From Alg239-R122 sp041746135 (GTDB taxonomy: Bacteria; Pseudomonadota; Alphaproteobacteria; Sphingomonadales; Sphingomonadaceae), in NCBI GenBank assembly GCA_041746135.1, contig JBGTHQ010000032.1, forward strand, positions 130,470 through 194,469: a DNA stretch of 64,000 nucleotides, read 5' to 3'. Of this stretch, positions 39,443 to 47,139 are shown one piece after another. How positions within the stretch are numbered: position 1 is the stretch's first letter; each line of letters opens with the position of its first letter. The position numbers were made by a program, and so were the translations under genes. The notes below the pieces were generated by a model. The model had not been told where the DNA came from, searched no databases, and worked only from the letters and a program-made list of their open reading frames with translations.

Positions 39443-39536
39443 ACCGGCAAAACCTTTCGATCATCTTGCCCGTATATCAGCATAATATTGCCTTGCGCAG
39501 GTTCCCAGCATATCACTGTGCGCACGATCAGCGATA

Positions 39537-40355
39537 ATGACAAACGGGATGACCATGGGCAAGAGCGACAGCATAGCGAAATCCGGCGAAAAAATCGCAC
39601 TTCTTGTTTCGCCGACGCACAGCGCGCAAGAAGCTGCGCAACTCATCCGCAGCGAAAATAACTGGACAGAGCTGGACCAGGCAGACCGCGCCATTGTCCT
39701 GGGCGGCGATGGGTTCATGTTGCAAGTGTTGCACAAGATGATCGACAACGAGAGAATTATCCCGGTCTATGGTATGAATCTGGGCACGGTCGGGTTTTTG
39801 ATGAACCAGTGGGACGGCAGCCGGAACCTGATGCACTGCCTTAAAAAAGCAAAGCCGTTCGATGTGGTGCCGCTGCGCACCGAAGTCACCACTATGTCCG
39901 GAGAAAAGCGCGTGTTTTCGGCGATTAACGAAGTGTCGCTCTTGCGTGAAACGCGGCAAACGGCGAAACTGGAAGTGCTGGTCAACGGCATGATAAAGAT
40001 ACCCGAGCTCGCCTGCGACGGTGTACTGGTGGCCACGCCCGCAGGCTCCACCGCCTATAATCTTTCCGCCAACGGCCCCATTTTGCCCTTGGGAAGCGCG
40101 ATGCTGGCGCTCACGCCGATCAGTCCGTTTCGCCCGCGGCGCTGGAAAGGTGCGATCCTGCCCGACAGCACCAAGATCGGGTTTCGGGTGCGCGAGGCCG
40201 AAAAACGCCCGGTTCTCGCCGTCGCAGACCAGAAGGAGCTGCGCGATGTCCGCGAAATACAGGTCGAGATTGATCCCTCTAAACGGCTGACATTGCTGTT
40301 CGACCCCGAACACAGTCTGGACGAACGCATTGCCATGGAACAGTTCCTCGTTTGA
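39537..40355 (+). CDS. nadK: NAD kinase
   Basis: This enzyme phosphorylates NAD to NADP. The 272-residue protein carries the glycine-rich nucleotide motif IVLGGDGFMLQVLHK, GMNLGTVGFLMN, the signature NEVSLLR and the TPAGSTAYNLSANGPILPL segment, all diagnostic. Three closely spaced ATGs (39537, 39549, 39555) make the start uncertain by up to six residues. It is followed by tRNA-Asn. Confidence 0.95.
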   Translation: MTNGMTMGKSDSIAKSGEKIALLVSPTHSAQEAAQLIRSENNWTELDQADRAIVLGGDGFMLQVLHKMIDNERIIPVYGMNLGTVGFLMNQWDGSRNLMHCLKKAKPFDVVPLRTEVTTMSGEKRVFSAINEVSLLRETRQTAKLEVLVNGMIKIPELACDGVLVATPAGSTAYNLSANGPILPLGSAMLALTPISPFRPRRWKGAILPDSTKIGFRVREAEKRPVLAVADQKELRDVREIQVEIDPSKRLTLLFDPEHSLDERIAMEQFLV

Positions 40356-40450
40356 GAAAACGGCCCGGTTTAGGCCATGATTACAAAAATACATGGCTGC
40401 GCAATTTAGCGGTTTACGCGCCTTTTGTCGGTTGCTATAGGCCCTCTCGT

Positions 40451-40466
40451 CTATCCGCAAGGATAG
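40451..40466. other. Small perfect hairpin just upstream of tRNA-Asn
   Basis: CTATCC, loop GCAA, then GGATAG form a six-base-pair stem with a GNRA tetraloop, six bases before the tRNA. It may be a 5' leader processing element or part of the nadK 3' end. Confidence 0.4.
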
Positions 40467-40471
40467 GCCAC

Positions 40472-40546
40472 TCCCCGGTAGCTCAGCGGTAGAGCCTCCG
40501 ACTGTTAATCGGATGGTCGTCTGTTCGAATCAGACCCGGGGAGCCA
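40472..40546 (+). tRNA. tRNA-Asn (GTT)
   Basis: TCCCCGGTAGCTCAGCGGTA ... CCGGGGAGCCA forms a complete cloverleaf. The loop CTGTTAA gives anticodon GTT. The T-arm has GTTCGAATC. CCA is encoded. Confidence 0.97.
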
Positions 40547-40558
40547 TTTTTTCATAGA

Positions 40559-41320
40559 TTAATGTGCTGTTCCGCTAACTAATCGGTAAGCCAGACGTAT
40601 CGCGACATAGGCGATCAGCACGGCCGTCGCTATGCGGATCCATTTGGGCGGCAATATCTTCAGCCCAAGATGCGATCCTGCCTGACCGCCAATGATAACG
40701 GCCACCGCCAGCGGCCAATAGCTCGTTAATGATGCGATCTCTCCATCCCGAGATAGCTTGCCGAGTTGTCCGATAAGGCCAGCCACCGAGTTGACCAATA
40801 TGAAGACGCTGGCCGCCGCCGAAATTTGCCGCGCCCTTCCCCAGTGGGTCAGATACAGTATCGGGGCCAGAAAAATGCCGCCGCCGATTCCAGCCAGACC
40901 CGATACGAACCCGGTCACCGCCCCTATCGGCCATATCAGCAGGCGTTTGGGCGTGATCTCCCGTGTTTCCGGTATATCCTCTTTTTGCAGACACAAAAGA
41001 ATTGCAGCCGCAAAGAGCAGCACCGTCAATATCGTTAGAAATACCGTCTGCGATATCACCAATGACCCGCCCATCCAAGCAAACGGCGCAGAGAGCAGCA
41101 AAATCGGCCACAGTTTGCTCCACGCCACGGTACCGGCGCGGGAATGGCGAATAGTGCTGCCCGTCACGACGAGAATGTTGCAGATCAGCGCAACCGAAGG
41201 CAGAATGCGGTAGTCGGTCCCGGCCAATACCAAAAGCGCGTTGTAGGTCGACCCGCCGCCGAAGCCGACAGACGCGTATAAAAGCGCCGTGACCGCGAAC
41301 AGAAGCGCAAGCCACGACAT
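40559..41320 (-). CDS. TauE/SafE (TSUP) family membrane permease
   Basis: This 253-residue protein has eight hydrophobic segments in two repeats. Each repeat begins with the family glycine motif: YASVGFGGGSTYNALLVLAG near residue 16 and VSGLAGIGGGIFLAPIL near residue 139. The family exports sulfite or organosulfur anions, but members have varied substrates, so no substrate can be given. It ends eight bases before secA's stop on the same strand side, without evident functional coupling. Confidence 0.88.
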   Translation of the reverse strand: MSWLALLFAVTALLYASVGFGGGSTYNALLVLAGTDYRILPSVALICNILVVTGSTIRHSRAGTVAWSKLWPILLLSAPFAWMGGSLVISQTVFLTILTVLLFAAAILLCLQKEDIPETREITPKRLLIWPIGAVTGFVSGLAGIGGGIFLAPILYLTHWGRARQISAAASVFILVNSVAGLIGQLGKLSRDGEIASLTSYWPLAVAVIIGGQAGSHLGLKILPPKWIRIATAVLIAYVAIRLAYRLVSGTAH

Positions 41321-41327
41321 AGGTCAG

Positions 41328-44060
41328 TTACGCGTTCTGGCCATGGCAATGCTTGTATTTGCGTCCCGATCCGCACGGACACGAACTGTTGCGGCTGATA
41401 TCCTGATCGGCATAGGGGTTTTCGTTCGGACTGCTGGCACGCGACTGGCGCGGCGGAAGCGCGGTGCTGACTGTACCGAGCGTGCCGCCATCTATATCGT
41501 TGCTGTCATCCTCGCCGGTCAGCGGATCGATATGCGTGGTCAGGAAGTCGGGCAGGTCGGGAAGCGTAGGCACTTCGGGTTCCTGGATCCTGTAATCACG
41601 CGTCATGATGTCGCGCGTTACATTTTCACGGATTATGGCGAGCATCCGCTCGAACAGGCCAAATGCTTCCTGCTTATATTCGTTGATCGGTGTTTTTTGC
41701 GCATAAGCGCGCAGAAACACGACCTGACGCAGAGCATCGAGCGTCGCCAAATGCTCTTTCCAGTTATGGTCGAGATTCTGCAACAGGATCGATTTCTCGA
41801 TTTGGCCCCAAATACCGGGCTCAATCTGCGAAGTCCTGCTTTTGAAAGAGTCCTCGGCCATGGCCGCCAGCCGTTCCTCGATAATTTGCGGGTCGAGCAT
41901 ATCCTCTTCCATCCACGCATCGAGATCGGGGTCCAGCAGCAATATTTCGGAAACGCGCGTTTTAAGCTGGGCCATATCCCATTGCTCGGGATAGGAACCA
42001 GGCGGGCAGGATTCGACGACCAGTGCATTAACAGTATCGCGCCACATGTCGTCGACCACGTCGTCGACTTGTCCAGCATCCATGATTTCGGCGCGCTGCT
42101 GATAGATCACCTTGCGTTGATCGTTCATAACGGCATCATATTCGACGACCTGCTTGCGCACATCATAGTTGCGCGCTTCGACCTTTTTCTGTGCCGTTTC
42201 GATAGCCTTGGAAAGCCATTTCGATCCAATGGCTTCGCCGTCGTCTAGATTTTTGTTCATCATCTTGCTGAACAACGTATCGGGGCCGAAAATGCGCAGC
42301 AGATCATCCTCGAGGCACAGATAGAAACGCGACAGGCCCGGATCGCCCTGCCGGCCCGAACGGCCACGCAACTGGTTATCGATGCGGCGGCTTTCATGTC
42401 GTTCTGTACCGAGCACGAACAGACCGCCAGCATCGATCACGCGCTGCCGCTCCGCCTTGACTTCGTCGGTCAGTTTCTGAACCGCCGCATCGCGTTCGGG
42501 GCCTTCTGCGATCTCCGCCAGTTCCTCGTCGATGCGAAACTCGATATTTCCGCCGAGTTGGATATCAGTACCGCGACCCGCCATGTTGGTGGCAATGGTG
42601 ACAGCACCGATACGTCCCGCCTGCGCCACGATATGCGCCTCGCGCTCATGCTGGCGCGCGTTCAAAATTTCATGCGGCACCTTTTCTTTTTCCAGATAGT
42701 TGGAAAGAAGCTCCGATTTCTCTATCGACACGGTGCCGACCAGAATAGGTTGCCCGATTTCATTCTTCTCGCGGATGGCTTTGGCGATGGCCTGAAATTT
42801 GTCGGTGGTGTTTTTGTAGAATTCGTCTTCCTCATCGATACGCTGCACGGGCAGGTTGGTAGGGATAGTCACCACGTTCATCTTATAGATTTCGTAAAAT
42901 TCCCCAGCTTCGGTCGCGGCCGTGCCGGTCATTCCGGACAATTTGGGGTACATGCGGAAATAGTTCTGGAACGTAATTGATGCCAGCGTCTGGTTTTCCG
43001 GCTTGATATCGACGTCTTCCTTGGCCTCGACCGCCTGATGCAGTCCGTTGGACCAGCGGCGGCCATCCATCATCCGACCGGTAAATTCGTCGATGATGAC
43101 GATTTCGCCATCCTTGATAATATAATCTGTATCACGTTTGAACATGACATTGGCTTTCAGGGCCTGGTCGAGATGATGGATGACCTGCGTATTTTCGAAA
43201 TCGTACAGGTTCGAGCCGACCAATAAGCCTGCTTCTTCCAGTAGCCGCTCGGCTTTTTCGAGACCGTCTTCGGTCAAAGAGACGTTCTTGGTCTTTTCGT
43301 CCTTTTCGTAATCGTCCTCCGTAATATTCTGCACCACCGCGTTGACGGTTACGTACATTTCCGACTTGTCGTCAGTCGGACCTGAAATGATCAGCGGCGT
43401 GCGCGCCTCGTCGATCAGAATCGAATCGACTTCATCGACGATACCGAAATTGAACGGGCGGTGCACCATCTGCGCACGATCATGCTTCATATTGTCGCGC
43501 AAGTAATCAAAGCCCAGTTCGTTGTTCGTGGCGTAGGTAATATCACTGGCATAGGCTTCGCGGCGGGCTTGTTCAGGCATGTTCGGCACGATCACGCCGG
43601 TCGTCAGACCCATGAAAGAATAGACTTGCGCCATCCATTCCGCATCGCGCCGGGCGAGATAGTCGTTGACGGTCACAACGTGCACGCCCTTGCCTTCGAT
43701 CGCATTCAGATAACAGGCGAGCGTCGCCACCAGCGTTTTACCTTCACCGGTGCGCATTTCGGCTATTTCGCCGCGGTGCAGCACGATGCCGCCGATCATC
43801 TGCACATCGAAATGGCGCATTCCCAGCGTGCGGACCGAAGCCTCGCGCACTGTCGCAAATGCTTCCGGCAGAATATCCTCGAGTTTTTTTCCATCTGCGA
43901 GAAGGCTCCGGAACTTGTCGGTTTGGCCGCGCAACTGATCGTCGCTCATCGCCTGAATGTCAGGCTCGAGCGCATTGATGCTATCCACGGTTTTTTGCAT
44001 CGATTTGACGTAGCGATCATTGGATGATCCAAAAACGGATTTGGCGAGTGCCCCGAACAT
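41328..44060 (-). CDS. secA: Preprotein translocase ATPase SecA
   Basis: SecA drives proteins through SecYEG using ATP. The 910-residue protein has Walker A MRTGEGKTLVATLACYLNAI near residue 101, the DEVDSILIDEARTPLIISG motif, TNMAGRGTDIQLGG, QLRGRSGRQGDPG, and an intact C-terminal zinc-binding domain CPCGSGRKYKHCHG for SecB/lipid contact. AAGGAAA precedes the ATG. A small secreted-protein gene lies 111 bases upstream on the same strand. Confidence 0.98.
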   Translation of the reverse strand: MFGALAKSVFGSSNDRYVKSMQKTVDSINALEPDIQAMSDDQLRGQTDKFRSLLADGKKLEDILPEAFATVREASVRTLGMRHFDVQMIGGIVLHRGEIAEMRTGEGKTLVATLACYLNAIEGKGVHVVTVNDYLARRDAEWMAQVYSFMGLTTGVIVPNMPEQARREAYASDITYATNNELGFDYLRDNMKHDRAQMVHRPFNFGIVDEVDSILIDEARTPLIISGPTDDKSEMYVTVNAVVQNITEDDYEKDEKTKNVSLTEDGLEKAERLLEEAGLLVGSNLYDFENTQVIHHLDQALKANVMFKRDTDYIIKDGEIVIIDEFTGRMMDGRRWSNGLHQAVEAKEDVDIKPENQTLASITFQNYFRMYPKLSGMTGTAATEAGEFYEIYKMNVVTIPTNLPVQRIDEEDEFYKNTTDKFQAIAKAIREKNEIGQPILVGTVSIEKSELLSNYLEKEKVPHEILNARQHEREAHIVAQAGRIGAVTIATNMAGRGTDIQLGGNIEFRIDEELAEIAEGPERDAAVQKLTDEVKAERQRVIDAGGLFVLGTERHESRRIDNQLRGRSGRQGDPGLSRFYLCLEDDLLRIFGPDTLFSKMMNKNLDDGEAIGSKWLSKAIETAQKKVEARNYDVRKQVVEYDAVMNDQRKVIYQQRAEIMDAGQVDDVVDDMWRDTVNALVVESCPPGSYPEQWDMAQLKTRVSEILLLDPDLDAWMEEDMLDPQIIEERLAAMAEDSFKSRTSQIEPGIWGQIEKSILLQNLDHNWKEHLATLDALRQVVFLRAYAQKTPINEYKQEAFGLFERMLAIIRENVTRDIMTRDYRIQEPEVPTLPDLPDFLTTHIDPLTGEDDSNDIDGGTLGTVSTALPPRQSRASSPNENPYADQDISRNSSCPCGSGRKYKHCHGQNA

Positions 44061-44171
44061 AGTATTTCCTTGGAATGAATTTTGGTTTCAATGTGCGTCA
44101 GCGCCCTTTTCGGAAGCCTCGCTGTGCGTTGTTTTCATGATAAAGAGCGGCTGAAGCTCCGGAACGTTACG

Positions 44172-44456
44172 CTATTCGTGGGCCCGGTCGCCGCGATACG
44201 TGCGCTGCAGCACGATCGTATGCTGCGTTCCAAATGTGAACCGTGTGGCGTTGCTCTCAAAGAAGCCGTGCTTTTTGGGGTGCAGATATCGCGCATACGA
44301 CCGCGCATCGTTCTGAACCGTCAAAGGCAGTGATCCAGACGATGCCGTTTCGGTCATGGAGCCCATGGCGGCCTGATGCGGCTGTGCGGCATTCGCCGCC
44401 GAAGGCACCATGCCGGTCAGGATAGCCAGCAGGAAAAGAAATGAACGTGTCAGCAT
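44172..44456 (-). CDS. Small secreted protein of unknown function upstream of secA
   Basis: This is a 94-residue product with a classical signal peptide: MLTRSFLFLLAILTGMVPSA then ANA-AQ, cleavage after about residue 23. The mature part is about 71 residues, without cysteine, with a basic C-terminal third (YLHPKKHGFF and RTYRGDRAHE). GGGGAAAG precedes the ATG at 44454-44456; a start six codons earlier is open but lacks this spacing. It is cocistronic in orientation with secA, 111 bases upstream, the position held by secM in gammaproteobacteria. I see no SecM, VemP or RAPP-type arrest motif, so that role is only a hypothesis. Confidence 0.62.
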   Translation of the reverse strand: MLTRSFLFLLAILTGMVPSAANAAQPHQAAMGSMTETASSGSLPLTVQNDARSYARYLHPKKHGFFESNATRFTFGTQHTIVLQRTYRGDRAHE

Positions 44457-44611
44457 GTATATCTTTCCCCACATAGTGATACGGGGCGCTTTCGTCTAGA
44501 GAATTGCGGCGTCATAATTTTCATGGGCACGCTCGGATAGCCTTGCTATGTAAATATAGCACTATTCGCATGGCCTCGCATAGGCGTTCGCGCAATTACA
44601 GGAAATTTCAT

Positions 44612-45838
44612 TTGGCCACGACGTCCCCCCTTGCTCCCGCCCGTTTTCCCAATTTGCCCGAAATCGCGGGCGTGACATTGCGGGTAGCGCGCGCACAGTA
44701 CAAGGACTGGGAGCGCTCCGACTTGACCTTCGTAACGCTGGAAGAGGGTACGGCGGTGGCCGGCGTAACAACGCGCAACATTTGCTGTTCGACCGAAGTC
44801 GAAATGGCCCGCCAAAGCGTCGCGGGAGGGCTTGCGCGCGCGCTGGTGGTCAATGCGGGCAACAGCAATGCTTTTACAGGCTATCGGGGACGCGAAGCGG
44901 TGGAAGCGATCGTCGCCAGCGTGGCGGCGCATCTGAAATGCGAAAAGTCGCACATATTCGTGTCTTCGACGGGCGTGATCGGCGTTCCGCTGCCCAAGGA
45001 TAAGGCCGCAGCCGGGTTACAGGCCGCATATGATGCCGCACCGTGCGGCTGGCGGGACATGGCCAATACCATCGCCACCACCGACACGTTTGCCAAAGGC
45101 GCTACCGCCAGCGCCGTGATCGGCGAACGGACGGTCCATCTGTCGGCCGTTATCAAGGGATCGGGCATGATCGCGCCCGATATGGCGACGATGCTCGGCT
45201 ATATATTCACCGATGCCGCAGTCGAACCAAGTTTTCTGCAGGAAATGTTGAGCGCGGCCAATGCCCCCAGCTTCAACTGCATTACCGTCGATAGCGATAC
45301 CTCCACCAGCGATACCGTTCTGCTGTTCGCGACCGGCCAGGCCGGAAACAGACTGCTGTCCTCCTATGAAAATCCCGGTACGGACGCTTTTTTTGCCGCT
45401 CTACAGGATGTCTGTTTGCAACTTGCGCATCTGGTGGTGCGCGATGGCGAAGGGGCCACAAAGTTTATCGAGATCGAGGTAACGGGCGCTATGAGCGACG
45501 ACAGCGCCCACCGGATCGCACTGTCGGTTGCCAATTCGCCGCTTGTCAAAACCGCGATTGCGGGCGAAGATGCCAATTGGGGCCGGGTCGTCATGGCGGT
45601 CGGCAAGGCAGGCGAGCCAGCCGACCGCGACAAGCTGTCAATCCGCTTTGCCGACACATGGGTGGCACGAGACGGCCTAGCCGCCGACAGCTATGACGAA
45701 ACGCCGGTGGCGGCGCATCTGAAAGGCCAGGAAATCTCGATCGGCATCGATATCGGCTTGGGCGATGGCCGTGCCAGGGTATGGACATGCGATTTGACGC
45801 ACGGTTATATCACGATCAACGCCGATTACCGGAGCTGA
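44612..45838 (+). CDS. argJ: Bifunctional glutamate N-acetyltransferase / amino-acid acetyltransferase ArgJ
   Basis: ArgJ recycles the acetyl group from acetylornithine to glutamate in arginine synthesis and can also use acetyl-CoA. The protein is about 408 residues. The autoproteolysis site is present as IKGSGMIAPDMATMLGYIFTD, where cleavage before the Thr of ATMLG makes the two subunits; NAGNSNAFTG and DGEGATKFIEIEV are also family sequences. The start is probably a TTG at 44612 (ATTSPLAPARFPNLPEI), with AGGAAA seven bases upstream; an ATG at 44570 would add 14 unusual basic residues. The next gene begins five bases after the stop. Confidence 0.94.
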   Translation: MATTSPLAPARFPNLPEIAGVTLRVARAQYKDWERSDLTFVTLEEGTAVAGVTTRNICCSTEVEMARQSVAGGLARALVVNAGNSNAFTGYRGREAVEAIVASVAAHLKCEKSHIFVSSTGVIGVPLPKDKAAAGLQAAYDAAPCGWRDMANTIATTDTFAKGATASAVIGERTVHLSAVIKGSGMIAPDMATMLGYIFTDAAVEPSFLQEMLSAANAPSFNCITVDSDTSTSDTVLLFATGQAGNRLLSSYENPGTDAFFAALQDVCLQLAHLVVRDGEGATKFIEIEVTGAMSDDSAHRIALSVANSPLVKTAIAGEDANWGRVVMAVGKAGEPADRDKLSIRFADTWVARDGLAADSYDETPVAAHLKGQEISIGIDIGLGDGRARVWTCDLTHGYITINADYRS

Positions 45839-45843
45839 GGGGA

Positions 45844-46650
45844 ATGCACGAATTATACGGCGAGGTGGAACGTCTGATGCGGCGAACGGCCGAAACGAAG
45901 ATCATGCCTTATTACCAGAGACTCTCGCGCGAACAGATCGAACGCAAGGCAGATACGCCCGGCGGCAATATCGATCTCGTCACCATTGCCGATCGGGAAG
46001 CGGAGGTCATGTTGTCGAACGGTTTGGCGGCAATGCTACCGGAAGCTGCGATTGTCGGAGAAGAAGCCTGCGAAGCTAACCCAGTCCTGATGGACGGGCT
46101 TGGCTGTGCCCGGTGCTGGATCATCGATCCGGTGGACGGAACCAACAATTTCGGGGCCGGAAAACCGCCGTTCGGGATCATCATCGCGCTGGCCGAACAC
46201 GGAAACGTCGTGGCCGGGTGGATGCTCGATCCGATTTCGGGGCGTATGTGCCACGCGTCACGTGGATTGGGGGCCTGGATTGACGAGCGACCCGTCAAAG
46301 CCCGCGAAAGCGGACACGATCTTCCCATCGCGGCCATATCGCTGTTGTTCGTCGATCCGGCAAAGCGCGACGTCTTGCGCCAGCGCATTTCCGGGAATTT
46401 CGAAACGGTGGATATCCCGCGTTGTGCCGCCGAACAATATCCCCGGCTCGTACTGGGCATAAACGATATATCCATTTTCGAACGCACCTTACCGTGGGAC
46501 CATGCGGCAGGCGCGCTTTTCGTCAACGAAGCGGGCGGCAAAGTCGCGCGAACCGATGGCAGCGAATATGTTATTACCGATGGTCGCAAAGGCCTTATCG
46601 GCGCAGCATCGCCGCGTTTGTGGGATATGGCCGCAAATATTCTCTTTTGA
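45844..46650 (+). CDS. Inositol-monophosphatase-family phosphatase (possible HisN-type histidinol-phosphatase)
   Basis: This 268-residue magnesium-dependent phosphatase has metal-site motifs GEEACEA, WIIDPVDGTNNF and LPWDHAAGALFVNEAGG in order. GAGGGGA precedes the ATG, five bases after argJ, so the two are cotranscribed. Pairing with an amino-acid gene makes a HisN-type histidinol-phosphate phosphatase conceivable, but sequence alone cannot separate that from inositol phosphatase or 3'-phosphoadenosine phosphatase activity. Confidence 0.85.
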   Translation: MHELYGEVERLMRRTAETKIMPYYQRLSREQIERKADTPGGNIDLVTIADREAEVMLSNGLAAMLPEAAIVGEEACEANPVLMDGLGCARCWIIDPVDGTNNFGAGKPPFGIIIALAEHGNVVAGWMLDPISGRMCHASRGLGAWIDERPVKARESGHDLPIAAISLLFVDPAKRDVLRQRISGNFETVDIPRCAAEQYPRLVLGINDISIFERTLPWDHAAGALFVNEAGGKVARTDGSEYVITDGRKGLIGAASPRLWDMAANILF

Positions 46651-46673
46651 CCCGTTCTTTAAACCCAGATAGC

Positions 46674-46702
46674 AAAAAGCCCGCGCACATGGCGGGCCTT
46701 TT
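46674..46702. terminator. Bidirectional terminator between argJ operon and trxA
   Basis: AAAA-GCCCGC, a seven-base loop, GCGGGC-C-TTTT. A-run and T-run flank the stem, so it can stop both the plus-strand phosphatase transcript and the minus-strand trxA transcript that converge here. Confidence 0.85.
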
Positions 46703-46722
46703 GTGAGTTTATAGGGACGAAA

Positions 46723-47049
46723 TTACGCGGGAAGCGCGTTTTCCAGCCATTCCTTGAGCTGGCTCTTCGGAGCCGCGCCGACTTTTGTCTCGACCGCCTC
46801 GCCTTTATTGAACAGGATCATGGTCGGAATACCGCGCACGCCGTATTTGCCGGGGGTTTCGGGACTATCGTCGATATTGACCTTGGCAATGGTGACCTTG
46901 CCCGCCATTTCTTCGCTGATTTCCTCGAGCGCAGGCCCGATCATCTTACATGGACCGCACCATTCCGCCCAGAAATCGACCAGAACGGGTCCATCTGCTT
47001 TCAGCACGTCGTTTGCAAAACTCTCGTCGGTTACCGCTTTCGTCGCCAT
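46723..47049 (-). CDS. trxA: Thioredoxin
   Basis: This 108-residue cytoplasmic dithiol reductant has VLVDFWAEWCGPCKMIGPAL with active cysteines 31 and 34, and the cis-proline RGIPTMILF. An AAGGAGA site precedes the ATG. It lies 90 bases after addA on the same strand, the usual alphaproteobacterial position, and may be transcribed from the long upstream operon as well as its own promoter. Confidence 0.97.
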   Translation of the reverse strand: MATKAVTDESFANDVLKADGPVLVDFWAEWCGPCKMIGPALEEISEEMAGKVTIAKVNIDDSPETPGKYGVRGIPTMILFNKGEAVETKVGAAPKSQLKEWLENALPA

Positions 47050-47139
47050 CTATAGTCTCCTTGTTCCGTTAAGCCCTAACCTAGTGATAAAACAGCCCGC
47101 TAACAATGGGCATGGCGCAAAGCAAATATTCTGCGGCGC

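Noticed and set aside
43461..44027. 188-codon plus-strand frame opposite secA start
   Set aside because: It is an antisense shadow within secA with no ribosome site or motif.
44172..44260. SecM, VemP or RAPP-type arrest sequence in the gene upstream of secA
   Set aside because: The C-terminal residues contain none of the known arrest motifs; only position and the signal peptide resemble SecM.
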